Below, piece after piece: positions 1-8,425 of a stretch of 64,000 nucleotides of DNA; positions within the stretch are counted from its first letter, which is position 1; every line of letters starts with the position of its first letter. The notes beneath the pieces were generated by a model. It saw only the letters and a program-made list of their open reading frames with translations. It was not told the DNA's origin and did no database searches. Source of the DNA: Flavobacterium fluviatile (GTDB taxonomy: Bacteria; Bacteroidota; Bacteroidia; Flavobacteriales; Flavobacteriaceae); assembly GCF_010645065.1 (NCBI RefSeq), contig NZ_JAADZW010000002.1, positions 372,001 through 436,000 on the forward strand, read 5' to 3'. Position numbers and translations under genes: made by a program.

Positions 1-51
1 TATAAAAGAGCGGAAGCGAATTCATTTCCGCTATAACAAATAGTATCTTCG

Positions 52-1872
52 ATGAAAAAAGGCAATCAGGAAGTTGCAGAGAAAATTACATTCAAAAATT
101 TACGACGTTTGTATTTTTTTGCACTCTGGACTATTGCCGTAACTATTATATTAAGTCAGCTTTTAATTCAGTACAACTTAAAACAGCAGCTTAGCGATTC
201 TAAAATTATCAATATTTCAGGAAAGCAAAGGATGCTGAGCCAAAGAATTACCAAAGAAATTTTAATTTTAAATTTTGTTTCTGATACTTCTCCAAAAAGT
301 GAAATTGCACATGTGAGAAATGTTTTGTCACTCTGGAAAACCAACCAGCATGCTTTAGAAAATGGCAGTGACAGTCTTGCTTTTCCAACAGAAAAGAGTG
401 AAGAATTATCTAAATTATATGAAGAAATTAAACCAAGTTTTAACAACATTGTTGAATCTGTCAATTTGTTTCTTTTAAATTTAGAGCAAAAAAATAATGC
501 TTCCGATAATCAAAAGCTCGTTCAGAAAATCCTGAGAAATGAAGGAATCTTTCTTTCGAAAATGAATGAAATCGTAACCCAATACGATAAAGAAGCACAT
601 GAAAAAGTAACGGAGCAGCGTACAACCGAATATTGGATTTTCGGATTTACTTTACTGGTTCTGGTTTTAGAATTCTTTTTCATCTTCAAGCCTACAAATA
701 AGAAAATTGAAAAGCTTATTGCCAGACTTTTGTCATCTCAAAAGAAAGCCTTAAAGTTGGCCTACGATACTGAAATCATTAGTGAGATAAAGGAAAACTC
801 TGTAAAAGAGCTGAAATCGCTGAATTATGCGATGGAAAATACTTTACTCTATTGCCGAATAGCTCCCGATGGCTCTATTATTCACGTAGGTGAAAAATTT
901 GCAAAGCTTTTGAATTATACCAAATTTTCTTCAAATAAAACCTTTTCACAGATTTTGACTACTGATGAAAAAGAACAGCGTAATATAGACCGTATTATTT
1001 TTGAGAAGCAAAGAAGCGGCTGGCAGGGCGAAATTAAAATCCACAACAGGGAAGATCAGACAATCTGGCTTGATTTATCCATGGTTCCGGTAATGATTAA
1101 AAAGGATGAACTGGAACTTTTAATCGTTTGTTTCAATATTACTGAACGAAAAAAGGCACAACGTGAAGTAGAGCGCCTGAATATCGAAAACAGTACCGAA
1201 AAAATCAATCAGCAAAAGATTATTTCGAGCAAAATTGTTGAAAATCAGGAAAACGAGCAAAATCGTATTGCCAAGGAAATTCATGATGGAATAGGGCAGA
1301 TGCTGACGGGATTAAAATTTAGTCTTGAAAGTATCAATCTGGACGACAAAGAAAAGTCGGCACAAAAAATAGAATATCTGAAAAAATTATCACTCGATAT
1401 TATAAAAGGGGTCCGAACGGCAACTTTTAACCTGATGCCACCCGAATTAAGTGACCACGGAATAGTTTCATCAATCTCAAAACTGACTCAGGAACTTTCG
1501 AAACTGACAGGAAAGGAAATTTTGTTCTACAACAAAACCGATTTTGATCAGCGTTTAGACTCTCTGATCGAAATAAATATTTACCGTCTTACTCAGGAAG
1601 CGATTAATAACGCGATAAAATACGCAGAATCAACCCACATAATTGTCCAGCTTTCTCATAGTGAAACTTTATTAAGTATTATTATCGATGACAACGGAAA
1701 AGGGTTTGACAAAACAGCTGTTGATAAAAAGCGAAACAGCGAATCCGGAATGGGATTATTATTTATGAACGAAAGGATTCAGTATATCAACGGGCGTGTA
1801 TTTATAAACTCCATTCCCGGAGAAGGAACCAGGATTACATTTAATATTCCGATTTCGAAAATTGATGTTTAG
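52..1872 (+). CDS. NarX-like nitrate/nitrite sensor histidine kinase
   Basis: Membrane sensor kinase of 606 residues. Two membrane segments (about 20-42 and 195-213) bracket a periplasmic PilJ/NarX-type sensing domain whose start, INISGKQRMLSQRI, resembles the P-box of NarX where nitrate binds. A PAS domain follows (about 265-375, with a PAC-like end before TERKKAQ), then a HisKA_3 dimerisation domain with the phospho-acceptor His in KEIHDGIGQ (about 411), and a HATPase domain with N box (INNAIKY, about 520) and G boxes (DDNGKGF, MGLLFMNERI). HisKA_3 kinases pair with LuxR-type regulators; the only one in the window is the NarL-like protein at 26817-27476, 25 kb away, so that pairing is an inference. 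Only 51 bases precede the start, so its promoter is not visible. Confidence 0.9.
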   Translation: MKKGNQEVAEKITFKNLRRLYFFALWTIAVTIILSQLLIQYNLKQQLSDSKIINISGKQRMLSQRITKEILILNFVSDTSPKSEIAHVRNVLSLWKTNQHALENGSDSLAFPTEKSEELSKLYEEIKPSFNNIVESVNLFLLNLEQKNNASDNQKLVQKILRNEGIFLSKMNEIVTQYDKEAHEKVTEQRTTEYWIFGFTLLVLVLEFFFIFKPTNKKIEKLIARLLSSQKKALKLAYDTEIISEIKENSVKELKSLNYAMENTLLYCRIAPDGSIIHVGEKFAKLLNYTKFSSNKTFSQILTTDEKEQRNIDRIIFEKQRSGWQGEIKIHNREDQTIWLDLSMVPVMIKKDELELLIVCFNITERKKAQREVERLNIENSTEKINQQKIISSKIVENQENEQNRIAKEIHDGIGQMLTGLKFSLESINLDDKEKSAQKIEYLKKLSLDIIKGVRTATFNLMPPELSDHGIVSSISKLTQELSKLTGKEILFYNKTDFDQRLDSLIEINIYRLTQEAINNAIKYAESTHIIVQLSHSETLLSIIIDDNGKGFDKTAVDKKRNSESGMGLLFMNERIQYINGRVFINSIPGEGTRITFNIPISKIDV

Positions 1873-1930
1873 TAATTAGAAAATGTTAATATACAAACTG
1901 ATGCTTTTTAGAAGTATCGGTTTTTTTATT

Positions 1931-2035
1931 TTGGCGTGACCACAAGGGTCGGGCTATCCGTTGCAAGTCCTCGCACTTCCTTCGTCAGGCTCCGGGCTTT
2001 CCTCTTCTATCCCTCACGCGAACGGGTTATCCGGA
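1931..2035 (+). repeat. Dispersed intergenic element A, copy 1
   Basis: About 100 bases beginning GGCGTG with GGGTCGGGCT soon after, and ending ATCCCTCACGCGAACGG. The same boundary motifs in the same order occur on the opposite strand at 31981-32090. The middle is diverged between the copies. No open frame is shared, so this looks like a non-coding repeat rather than an insertion sequence. Confidence 0.6.
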
Positions 2036-2084
2036 AGCTTTTGTTATTAACAGCCATATTCTCAATACAATTACCCGCAATCTT

Positions 2085-2184
2085 GTCATTTCGACGAATG
2101 GAGAAATCGCACGCGGGATTCCGCAAAGTAAAGCGCCAATCTTTGTAGAATTTCTAGTGTGATTTCTCCTTGCGTCGAAATGAC
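2085..2184. repeat. Long inverted repeat, GTCATTTCGACG arms
   Basis: The left arm starts GTCATTTCGACG and continues GGAGAAATC. The right arm is its reverse complement (GATTTCTCC, then CGTCGAAATGAC). The arms lie about 50 bases apart and could form a long hairpin in RNA. It resembles a short non-autonomous element or a transcription-insulating repeat; which one is not known from sequence. Confidence 0.75.
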
Positions 2185-2331
2185 AAACTGTATGGTTACT
2201 TATTCTAAAAACAACTAAAATAAAATCTGCTGAATCTGCAAAATCTGCGGGAGAACCCTTTGCGATCTTTCTTCTAACTTAAAACAAAGCTTTGCGTTTC
2301 TTTGCAAACTTTGCTGTAAAACACACATTGC

Positions 2332-2357
2332 GTAGACGCACTGCAGTGCGCCTCTAC
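2332..2357. repeat. Short GC-rich palindrome C, copy 1
   Basis: A 26-base near-perfect palindrome centred on GCACTGCAGTGC with GTAGA and TCTAC ends. Related copies are at 2412-2438 and 21161-21188. Size and dispersal are REP-like. Confidence 0.7.
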
Positions 2358-2411
2358 TTTTGCGCTCTTGGCGTAAATCCTTGTGAACTTGCTTTTAAAT
2401 ATAGATTGTGC

Positions 2412-2438
2412 CAGAGACGCACTGCAGTGCGCCTCTAC
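2412..2438. repeat. Short GC-rich palindrome C, copy 2
   Basis: Same core GCACTGCAGTGC flanked by AGAGAC and GCCTCT, 55 bases after the first copy. Its closeness to copy 1 suggests local duplication or repeated insertion into one gap. Confidence 0.7.
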
Positions 2439-2518
2439 ATTAAGACATGTGAATTGAACTTTGCGGTTAAAATCATTTTTCGCTACTTTTACTACTCAAA
2501 CATTTACATCACTCCAAA

Positions 2519-3679
2519 ATGAAAATACTACTCCTGGGTTCAGGCGAGTTAGGCAAAGAATTTGTCATTGCCGCACAACGCATAGGACAAAATATAATTG
2601 CAGTTGACAGTTACGAAAACGCTCCGGCGATGCAGGTAGCACATGGCTTTGAAGTCATAAATATGCTGGACGGCGAAGCTCTTGACCGAATCGTAGCCAA
2701 ACACCAACCGGATTTTATCGTTCCAGAAATAGAAGCCATTCGAACCGAACGTTTTTACGATTACGAAAAACAAGGTATTACCGTTGTGCCTTCTGCTAAA
2801 GCGGCCAACTTTACGATGAACCGTAAAGCCATTCGTGATTTAGCCTCAAAAGAATTAGGTTTAAAAACTGCAAAATACCAATATGCAACGTCAGCATCTG
2901 AACTTCAAAAAGCGGTTCAGGAAGTCGGAATTCCGTGTGTGGTTAAACCATTGATGTCTTCTTCCGGAAAAGGGCAGTCGACAATAAAAACACAGGATGA
3001 TATTTTAAAAGCCTGGGAATATGCCGTAGCGGGTTCGCGTGGTGATGTAATTGAAGTGATCGTAGAAGCTTTTGTCGATTTCCATTCTGAAATTACACTT
3101 TTAACAATTACTCAAAATAACAATCCAACTTTATTCTGCGCGCCAATTGGACATAGACAGGAAAGAGGAGATTATCAGGAAAGCTGGCAGCCGGCTCAGG
3201 TTTCAGAAAAAGACTTGTACGAAGCGCAGGATATGGCCGAAAAAATCACCGAAGCACTTGGCGGTGCAGGACTTTTTGGTGTTGAATTTTTCTTAACAAA
3301 CGAAGGCGTTTATTTCTCTGAACTTTCTCCGCGTCCGCATGATACAGGAATGGTAACTTTGGCTGGAACGCAAAATTTCAACGAATTCGAATTGCATTTA
3401 AGAGCGATCTTAAGTCTGCCAATTTTCGAAATCACTTTAGAAAAAGCCGGTGCAAGTGCCGTAGTTTTAGCTTCAGAAAATTCTGAAAATCCAACTTTTA
3501 GCGGAATAGAAAAAGTAGCCGCTTTGCCTAAAACTGATTTCAGGATTTTTGGCAAACCAACTTCAAGACTTTACCGCAGAATGGGAGTTGTTTTAAGTCA
3601 CGATTCCCTTTCTACTCCAATTAACGAAGTAACTGAACGCGCCAAAGAAACAGCAAAATTAATAACTGTAAATGCTTAA
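2519..3679 (+). CDS. purT: Formate-dependent GAR transformylase PurT
   Basis: Phosphoribosylglycinamide formyltransferase 2 of 386 residues, close to the usual length of about 390. It uses formate and ATP to formylate glycinamide ribonucleotide, the third step of purine synthesis, without folate. Seen: N-terminal Rossmann-like segment [14 protein letters not shown]-grasp core with [14 protein letters not shown] (about 141-154); and the C-terminal metal/phosphate segment FGVEFFL...[10 protein letters not shown] (about 252-280). The start at 2519 gives the expected N terminus. A Crp/Fnr-type regulator follows after 3 bases, so the two are probably co-transcribed. Confidence 0.95.
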   Translation: MKILLLGSGELGKEFVIAAQRIGQNIIAVDSYENAPAMQVAHGFEVINMLDGEALDRIVAKHQPDFIVPEIEAIRTERFYDYEKQGITVVPSAKAANFTMNRKAIRDLASKELGLKTAKYQYATSASELQKAVQEVGIPCVVKPLMSSSGKGQSTIKTQDDILKAWEYAVAGSRGDVIEVIVEAFVDFHSEITLLTITQNNNPTLFCAPIGHRQERGDYQESWQPAQVSEKDLYEAQDMAEKITEALGGAGLFGVEFFLTNEGVYFSELSPRPHDTGMVTLAGTQNFNEFELHLRAILSLPIFEITLEKAGASAVVLASENSENPTFSGIEKVAALPKTDFRIFGKPTSRLYRRMGVVLSHDSLSTPINEVTERAKETAKLITVNA

Positions 3680-3682
3680 AAA

Positions 3683-4258
3683 ATGGCGTTAATTCTTGAA
3701 AATATTGCCAAACACGTTTCGCTGACACCAGAAGAACAAGAGCTTTTTTTATCCAAATTAGAAACGAACACTTACAAAGCTAAAACCATTTTACTAAATG
3801 CCGGCGAAGTATGCAAACATTCCTATTTTGTGAATTCCGGTATTTTAAGAAGTTTCAATATCAACGATAATATTGTAGAACATGTTCTTGCATTTGCCTG
3901 CGAAGGCTGGTGGATGAGCGATATGTACAGTTATTTTTCGCAAAAACCGGGACAGCTTTTTATTGAAGTTCTGGAAGAAGCTGATGTCGTTTCCTTATCC
4001 AAAGAAAATCAGGAACAGTTGTATCGTGAAATTCCGAAACTGGAACGTTTTTTCAGGATTTTGATAGAGAATTCATTAGTTGCCAATCAACAGCGATTAA
4101 TGGACAATTTAAGCTTGCCAGCTGAAGAACGCTTCGAGAAATTCTGCGCCAAATACGGAACACTGGTTCATAAAGTGCCTCAAAAACAAATCGCCTCTTT
4201 TATTGGTGTGACGCCTGAGTTTTTTAGTAAGATGAAAAGCAAAATGCTTCGAAAGTAA
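3683..4258 (+). CDS. Crp/Fnr-family transcription regulator (cNMP-binding fold)
   Basis: A 191-residue regulator of the short Bacteroidetes Crp type. A cyclic-nucleotide-binding-like beta barrel (about 10-115, with FVNSGILRSF and a WWMSDMYSYF loop) is joined to a winged-helix DNA-binding end (about 145-190, QKQIASFIGVTPEFFSKMK). It lacks N-terminal cysteines, so no iron-sulfur sensing is suggested, unlike the regulator at 15401. It begins 3 bases after purT. Target genes are unknown; the twin palindromes before the pirin and YceI genes nearby could be its sites, but nothing proves this. Confidence 0.85.
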   Translation: MALILENIAKHVSLTPEEQELFLSKLETNTYKAKTILLNAGEVCKHSYFVNSGILRSFNINDNIVEHVLAFACEGWWMSDMYSYFSQKPGQLFIEVLEEADVVSLSKENQEQLYREIPKLERFFRILIENSLVANQQRLMDNLSLPAEERFEKFCAKYGTLVHKVPQKQIASFIGVTPEFFSKMKSKMLRK

Positions 4259-4323
4259 TCAGGACTAGATAGATATGTTTTTTTTGAATTATATTTATAC
4301 TAAAATTTTCAAGAAAACTAATT

Positions 4324-5268
4324 ATGAAAAAAGTTTACCTTAAAATAAACAAGCCCTGTACAGAAAATTGGGACAATATGAAGTCAACAACAAATGGCAG
4401 CTATTGCGAACTTTGTTCTAAAACAGTAATTGATTTTAGTAAACTAAATCAAAATGAAATTGCACATATAATGAAAAAAGCAGATAATAATATCTGTGCA
4501 AGAGTAACACAAAATCAGCTTTTTACTCCTTTATTGCTTTTGGAGCCTCCAAAAAAACACTCCTTACGCGTTTCAAATATAGCGGCTGGTTTAATGATTG
4601 CTACAACTTTAGCAACATCTGTTCAATTACAGGCTCATAATAATCCTAAGTTAAAGACTGAAGTTACACCAACTGCGATTTCTTCTTTAAAATCCAATAA
4701 CAATAAAAAAGAGAACCCTCCGAATGAAACGGAGCCTGATAAAATAACTGTTTTTAAAGGTGTCATCACTTCTGAAGATAAAAATGAACCTGTCGAAAAT
4801 GCTAAAGTTACGTTTGTGACGCTTAAAAAAGTTTTTACCGCCTTTACTTTAAAAGACGGTACATTTTCTATCGTTATTCCGACAAACTTAATTGATTCTG
4901 ATAATGTGGTACGAGTGAATTATGAAGCGGTAAAAAGTCCTGCTAAAGCAGATAATTTCTTAGGATTTGAATCAAAGGATCTGATTTTAAACAAAAAAGA
5001 GATGAATTCCATTTATCAAATAAAAGCCGGGCCTGTGGTGTTTTATCTGGGAGGAGCCAGTCTGTCACTTTCAGAACGAAGGCCGAATGTGGTTTTCTAT
5101 AACGGAAAAGAAATTTTGGATTATGATTACAGTCGTATCTATACGAAATACATTAAAGACCGTAAAGAAAATCTAAACATTTATTCTTTTAATTCAGAAA
5201 CAGCAAAAGCACTTTATCATAAAGAAGACATCGAAAGTCTTTATATAATAATTGATTCTGTAGAATGA
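4324..5268 (+). CDS. Cys-rich N-terminal membrane protein with carboxypeptidase-D-like domain
   Basis: A 314-residue protein not assignable to a characterised function. The cytoplasmic N terminus carries four cysteines (C12, C28, C31, C58) in a KPC...YCELC...NIC pattern that could bind zinc. One membrane segment follows (about 80-97), then an exported part with a CarboxypepD_reg-like beta sandwich (about 143-215: VFKGVITSEDKNEPVENAKV, later LKDGTFSIVI). Such domains occur in many Bacteroidetes surface and regulatory proteins. A cytoplasmic metal site tied to an exported sandwich suggests sensing or anchoring, which is inference. It stands alone between the Crp gene and a repeat-rich gap. Confidence 0.75.
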   Translation: MKKVYLKINKPCTENWDNMKSTTNGSYCELCSKTVIDFSKLNQNEIAHIMKKADNNICARVTQNQLFTPLLLLEPPKKHSLRVSNIAAGLMIATTLATSVQLQAHNNPKLKTEVTPTAISSLKSNNNKKENPPNETEPDKITVFKGVITSEDKNEPVENAKVTFVTLKKVFTAFTLKDGTFSIVIPTNLIDSDNVVRVNYEAVKSPAKADNFLGFESKDLILNKKEMNSIYQIKAGPVVFYLGGASLSLSERRPNVVFYNGKEILDYDYSRIYTKYIKDRKENLNIYSFNSETAKALYHKEDIESLYIIIDSVE

Positions 5269-5400
5269 TGTTATTTACTACACAATAAATTAAAGCTTCA
5301 AAAATATAATGGTTTTGATATTTTTTGAGGAAGTTTCATAACTTAAAAGATTACGGTTTTACAAATCTGCAGAGAATTATGAAAATGAAATATCTAATCC

Positions 5401-5468
5401 AGCCCTGATAGCAGCGGCATCCTGTTGCTGCGGGGTTCGCAGCAATAGATACAGCGGATAGCAGGACT
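5401..5468. repeat. Dispersed inverted repeat D
   Basis: Starts AGCCCTGATAGCAGCGG and ends GCGGATAGCAGGACT, which pair imperfectly. An inner hairpin is formed by TTGCTGC and GCAGCAA around GGGGTTC. It fits a family of hairpin-forming intergenic elements typical of Flavobacterium. Confidence 0.6.
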
Positions 5469-5620
5469 AAAGGTCTTTTGAAAACTAAGTTATTGCTCCT
5501 GAAAATCCATCGTCAAATATTTGCTAAATTGTAGAGTTACTTGCGGGATCCTTCTTTTGTCAGGATGACAAGATTGGAAAAAACTTAGAATCTTAGCGAC
5601 TCAGAACCTCAGCACCTTTT

Positions 5621-5666
5621 CTTAATCTACATTAAGCGCTTTTCATCTATGACGGTGGTATCTTTG
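5621..5666 (+). promoter_or_regulatory. Pirin promoter with palindromic operator
   Basis: The palindrome CTTAATCTACATTAAG (5621-5636) lies exactly 22 bases before the -7 box TATCTTTG (5659-5666, consensus TAnnTTTG). The YceI gene has CTTAATCTAGGTTAAG with the same 22-base gap. The palindrome takes the place of a -33 element, near -45 from the expected start, which suits an activator that replaces it. Confidence 0.75.
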
Positions 5667-5695
5667 TACTATAAAAATAACAAATACACGAAATC

Positions 5696-6412
5696 ATGGA
5701 AAATATAGTATTGCACAAAGCAGAATCAAGAGGAAATGCAAATCACGGATGGCTTAATGCTTATCACAGCTTTAGTTTTGCAAGCTGGTACAATCCTGAC
5801 AGAATTCAGTTTGGGGCACTTCGTGTTTTAAACGATGATACAGTCGCTGGTGGAATGGGGTTTGGCACGCATCCACACGATAATATGGAGATCATTACTA
5901 TTCCGTTGGAAGGTGATTTGGCTCACAAAGACAGTATGGGAAATGCCGCTACCATAAAAACCGGCGATGTACAGGTAATGAGTGCCGGAACCGGGATTCA
6001 GCATAGTGAGTTTAATCCGAATGCCGATCAGCGCACCAAACTTTTTCAGATCTGGTTATTTCCAAAAAAGAGAAATGTAGAACCTCGTTATCAACAAATT
6101 ACGTTAGATAAATCGTTAGAGAAAAATAATTTTGCTCAAATATTATCACCAAACGAAGACGACGAAGGCGTTTGGATTCATCAGGACGCCTGGTTTTATC
6201 TGAGTGATTTTGACGCAGCTTTCTCTAAAAAATTAGCTCTGAAAAAAGAAGGAAATGGTTTTTATATCATGAACATCGAAGGTGAAATTGAGGTTAACGG
6301 ACAAAAACTGGAAACCAGAGATGCATTAGGGATTTGGGACACCGCCGAAATCGAAATTAAAGCCAATACTGCCGCTAAATTTTTAGTTATGGAAGTTCCG
6401 ATGAATTACTAA
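5696..6412 (+). CDS. Pirin-family bicupin protein
   Basis: A 238-residue pirin. The N-terminal cupin carries the metal-binding pattern (FGTHPHDNMEII, about 58-69, and GTGIQHSEFN, about 101-110) where two His, a third His and Glu hold iron. The C-terminal cupin-like domain lacks these. Known pirins include quercetinase-like dioxygenases and redox-sensing cofactors; which applies here cannot be told. It shares a regulatory palindrome with the YceI gene 0.9 kb downstream, so both probably answer one signal, perhaps oxidative or electrophile stress (inference). The ATG is preceded by an A-rich stretch typical of the phylum. Confidence 0.92.
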   Translation: MENIVLHKAESRGNANHGWLNAYHSFSFASWYNPDRIQFGALRVLNDDTVAGGMGFGTHPHDNMEIITIPLEGDLAHKDSMGNAATIKTGDVQVMSAGTGIQHSEFNPNADQRTKLFQIWLFPKKRNVEPRYQQITLDKSLEKNNFAQILSPNEDDEGVWIHQDAWFYLSDFDAAFSKKLALKKEGNGFYIMNIEGEIEVNGQKLETRDALGIWDTAEIEIKANTAAKFLVMEVPMNY

Positions 6413-6550
6413 TTCTGGGAAATGGCTCAAATTTAATTGTCAAAATGATGGCAGCTTTCAATACACCAAACAGGTTTTGATACAACTTGTTTGGTGTATT
6501 CTTTTTTAGAACAAACAATTAAATATCAATCTATTACGTTTTAATTATTT

Positions 6551-6596
6551 CTTAATCTAGGTTAAGTGCTTCAGAACAACTGTCGCCGTAACTTTG
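6551..6596 (+). promoter_or_regulatory. YceI promoter with the same palindromic operator
   Basis: CTTAATCTAGGTTAAG (6551-6566), a 22-base gap, then TAACTTTG (6589-6596) as the -7 box. Sequence and geometry match the pirin promoter, while the flanking DNA differs. The conservation is therefore likely functional rather than a recent duplication. Confidence 0.75.
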
Positions 6597-6639
6597 TCTT
6601 ATCAAAATGAAACAAGTTAATTATTAAAAAAATAAAATT

Positions 6640-7173
6640 ATGGCAATTACAAAATGGTCAATAGACCCAACTCACTCAGAAATTGGTTTTAAAGTAAAAC
6701 ATATGATGTTTACTAATGTTTCAGGAAAATTTTTAACTTATGATGCAACTATCACCACAGATGGAGATGATTTCGAAAATGCAGCCATCGAATTTTCTGC
6801 AGACATCGCTTCTATCGATACTGCAAACGCAGACCGTGACAATCACTTAAAAAGCGGTGATTTTTTTGATGCAGAAAATCATCCTAAACTGACTTTTAAA
6901 GCCTCATCTTTCAAAAAAATTAATGATGAAAAATATGAAATCACAGGAGATTTAAACATCAGAGGTATTGCAAAAACAGTTGTTTTCCCGGTAGAATATA
7001 GCGGAATACTGACTGATCCATGGGGAAATACAAAAGTAGGTTTGAGTATCGAAGGAAAAATTAACCGTAAAGACTGGGGTTTAAACTGGAACTCAGCTCT
7101 TGAAACGGGTGGTGTTTTGGTTGGAGAAGAAGTAAAATTAAACATCGAATTGCAGTTTGCTAAACAGGCTTAA
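6640..7173 (+). CDS. YceI-family lipid-binding-like protein (no signal peptide)
   Basis: A 177-residue YceI/lipocalin-like beta barrel: WSIDPTHSEIGFKVKHMMFTNVSGKF at the N terminus, DNHLKSGDFFDAENHPKLTF in the middle, and LNIRGIAKTVVFPVEY near the end. Many YceI proteins are periplasmic, but this one begins directly with MAITKWSIDPTHS and has no signal peptide, so it should be cytosolic. The family binds isoprenoid or amide-type lipids, and its precise job is mostly unknown. It is a single-gene unit with its own operator promoter and a hairpin after the stop. Confidence 0.93.
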   Translation: MAITKWSIDPTHSEIGFKVKHMMFTNVSGKFLTYDATITTDGDDFENAAIEFSADIASIDTANADRDNHLKSGDFFDAENHPKLTFKASSFKKINDEKYEITGDLNIRGIAKTVVFPVEYSGILTDPWGNTKVGLSIEGKINRKDWGLNWNSALETGGVLVGEEVKLNIELQFAKQA

Positions 7174-7203
7174 GCAATTCATTCTGGTTTCTTTCATATA
7201 AGA

Positions 7204-7237
7204 AAACCCTTCTTAGACAAAAGTTTAAGAAGGGTTT
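7204..7237. terminator. Hairpin terminator after YceI gene
   Basis: Perfect 12-base arms AAACCCTTCTTA and TAAGAAGGGTTT with a 10-base loop. The following T tract is weak (GGTATTTT). It serves the convergent YceI/fabD pair. Confidence 0.7.
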
Positions 7238-7342
7238 GGTATTTTATAATCTTAAATTGAACCCGTTGGGTGAAATTATTTTTTTTCAATTCTATCGCAT
7301 CAGCTTAGAAATAAATCTGTGTAAATCTGCTTTAATCTGTGT

Positions 7343-7388
7343 AAATCTGCGTGAAAAATTAATACGCAAAAGTATTTCACGCAGATTT
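7343..7388. repeat. Inverted repeat with AAATCTGCGTGAAA arms
   Basis: 14-base perfect arms separated by about 18 bases. Related direct AAATCTGC units occur just before it and near 2222-2250, so it belongs to a dispersed family. Confidence 0.6.
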
Positions 7389-7477
7389 TAAAGGATTTTC
7401 GCAGATCAAATTAGATTTAATCCTTGAATGGAGCTATTTTATTCTATTTCGCCCAACGAGTTAAATTGAATAAAAAA

Positions 7478-8353
7478 TTAAGTATTTGCCGTAGCAGCTT
7501 CCTTGTCAATTTTATTGATTAAACCTGCTAATACTTTTCCGGGCCCGACTTCTGTAAATAATGTAGCACCATCGGCGATCATCTGCTGTACAGACTGTGT
7601 CCATTTTACAGGGGCTGTTAACTGAATAATTAGGTTCTTTTTAATTTCGGCAGCATCAGAAACTGCATTTGCCGTTACATTTTGGTACACCGGACAAATT
7701 GGAGTAGAGAAAGTAGTCGCTTCAATAGCTGCTGCCAGTTCTTCTCTTGCCGGCTCCATCATTGGCGAATGAAAAGCACCTCCAACAGGTAAAATCAAAG
7801 CACGTTTTGCTCCCGCAGCTTTCATCGCATCGCACGCTTTTTCAACCGCTGAGGTTTCTCCTGAAATTACCAATTGTCCAGGGCAGTTGTAATTTGCCGC
7901 AACCACAACTCCGTCGATAGAAGCACAAACTTCTTCAACAATGTTGTCAGCAAGCCCTAAAACAGCCGCCATCGTAGAAGGAGTGATTTCACAGGCTTTT
8001 TGCATCGCCAAAGCACGCTGCGAAACTAATTTTAATCCGTCTTCAAATGATAATGCTCCGTTGGCAACCAATGCAGAAAATTCTCCTAAAGAATGTCCCG
8101 CTACCATTTCAGGCTTAAAATCATCTCCTAAAGTTTTTGCCAGAATAACGGAGTGTAAAAAAACGGCTGGCTGTGTTACTTTCGTTTCTTTTAGTTCTTC
8201 GGCAGTGCCTTCAAACATGATATCTGTAATTCTGAAACCTAAAATTTCATTCGCTTTTTCGAATAATTCTTTTGCTAATGGGGATGTTTCATATAAGTCT
8301 TTGCCCATTCCTGTAAACTGTGCGCCCTGACCCGGAAATACGTATGCTTTCAT
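7478..8353 (-). CDS. fabD: Malonyl-CoA:ACP transacylase FabD
   Basis: A 291-residue FabD that moves malonyl groups from CoA to acyl carrier protein to feed fatty-acid elongation. Seen: GQGAQFTGMG near the start, nucleophile Ser88 in GHSLGE, the partner His in GGAFHSPMM (about 198), and the C-terminal GPGKVLAGL. Length and start fit the family. A -7 box TATTTTTG lies at 8417-8410 on the minus strand. A DUF983 gene lies upstream on the same strand behind its own promoter, so fabD seems separately transcribed. Confidence 0.97.
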   Translation of the reverse strand: MKAYVFPGQGAQFTGMGKDLYETSPLAKELFEKANEILGFRITDIMFEGTAEELKETKVTQPAVFLHSVILAKTLGDDFKPEMVAGHSLGEFSALVANGALSFEDGLKLVSQRALAMQKACEITPSTMAAVLGLADNIVEEVCASIDGVVVAANYNCPGQLVISGETSAVEKACDAMKAAGAKRALILPVGGAFHSPMMEPAREELAAAIEATTFSTPICPVYQNVTANAVSDAAEIKKNLIIQLTAPVKWTQSVQQMIADGATLFTEVGPGKVLAGLINKIDKEAATANT

Positions 8354-8383
8354 TTGTCTAATTTATTTTTTTATTTTTTTGAA

Positions 8384-8417
8384 ATTGAAAATTAGTTTCA
8401 ATTGAAAGGCAAAAATA
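8384..8417 (-). promoter_or_regulatory. fabD promoter with inverted repeat at the start point
   Basis: A -7 box TATTTTTG (8417-8410, minus strand) is followed by the inverted repeat ATTGAAA-attag-TTTCAAT (8384-8402), which would overlap the transcription start. This position suits a repressor of fatty-acid synthesis, or the repeat may only be AT-rich symmetry. Confidence 0.5.
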
Positions 8418-8425
8418 GCATTTTT

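Larger units (their letters stand above)
1873..2518. other. Gene-free stretch packed with dispersed inverted repeats
   Basis: I see no credible gene here. Two short open frames exist but consist of repeat sequence. The stretch holds a long GGCGTG...CCCTCACGC element, a long inverted repeat with GTCATTTCGACG arms, and two copies of a short GC-rich palindrome. A weak -7-like box TACTTTTA at 2484-2491 may serve purT. Confidence 0.7.
5269..5695. other. Gene-free stretch with repeats and pirin control region
   Basis: No credible open frame. It contains an inverted-repeat element (5401-5468), a degraded piece resembling other Flavobacterium repeats around 5530-5575, and the pirin promoter with its palindromic operator at the right end. 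Confidence 0.65.
7174..7477. other. Gap between convergent YceI and fabD genes
   Basis: Contains the YceI hairpin (7204-7237), then repeated AAATCTGC/TCTGTGTAAATCTGC motifs, including an inverted repeat at 7343-7388 with arms AAATCTGCGTGAAA and TTTCACGCAGATTT. No gene is seen. Confidence 0.65.

Noticed and set aside
1936..2148. 70-codon open frame after the sensor kinase
   Set aside because: It is made of dispersed element A and the left arm of an inverted repeat; no protein-like pattern or start signal.
2292..2522. 76-codon open frame overlapping the purT start
   Set aside because: It reads through two palindrome copies and gives duplicated RRTAVRLY segments, an effect of the repeats.
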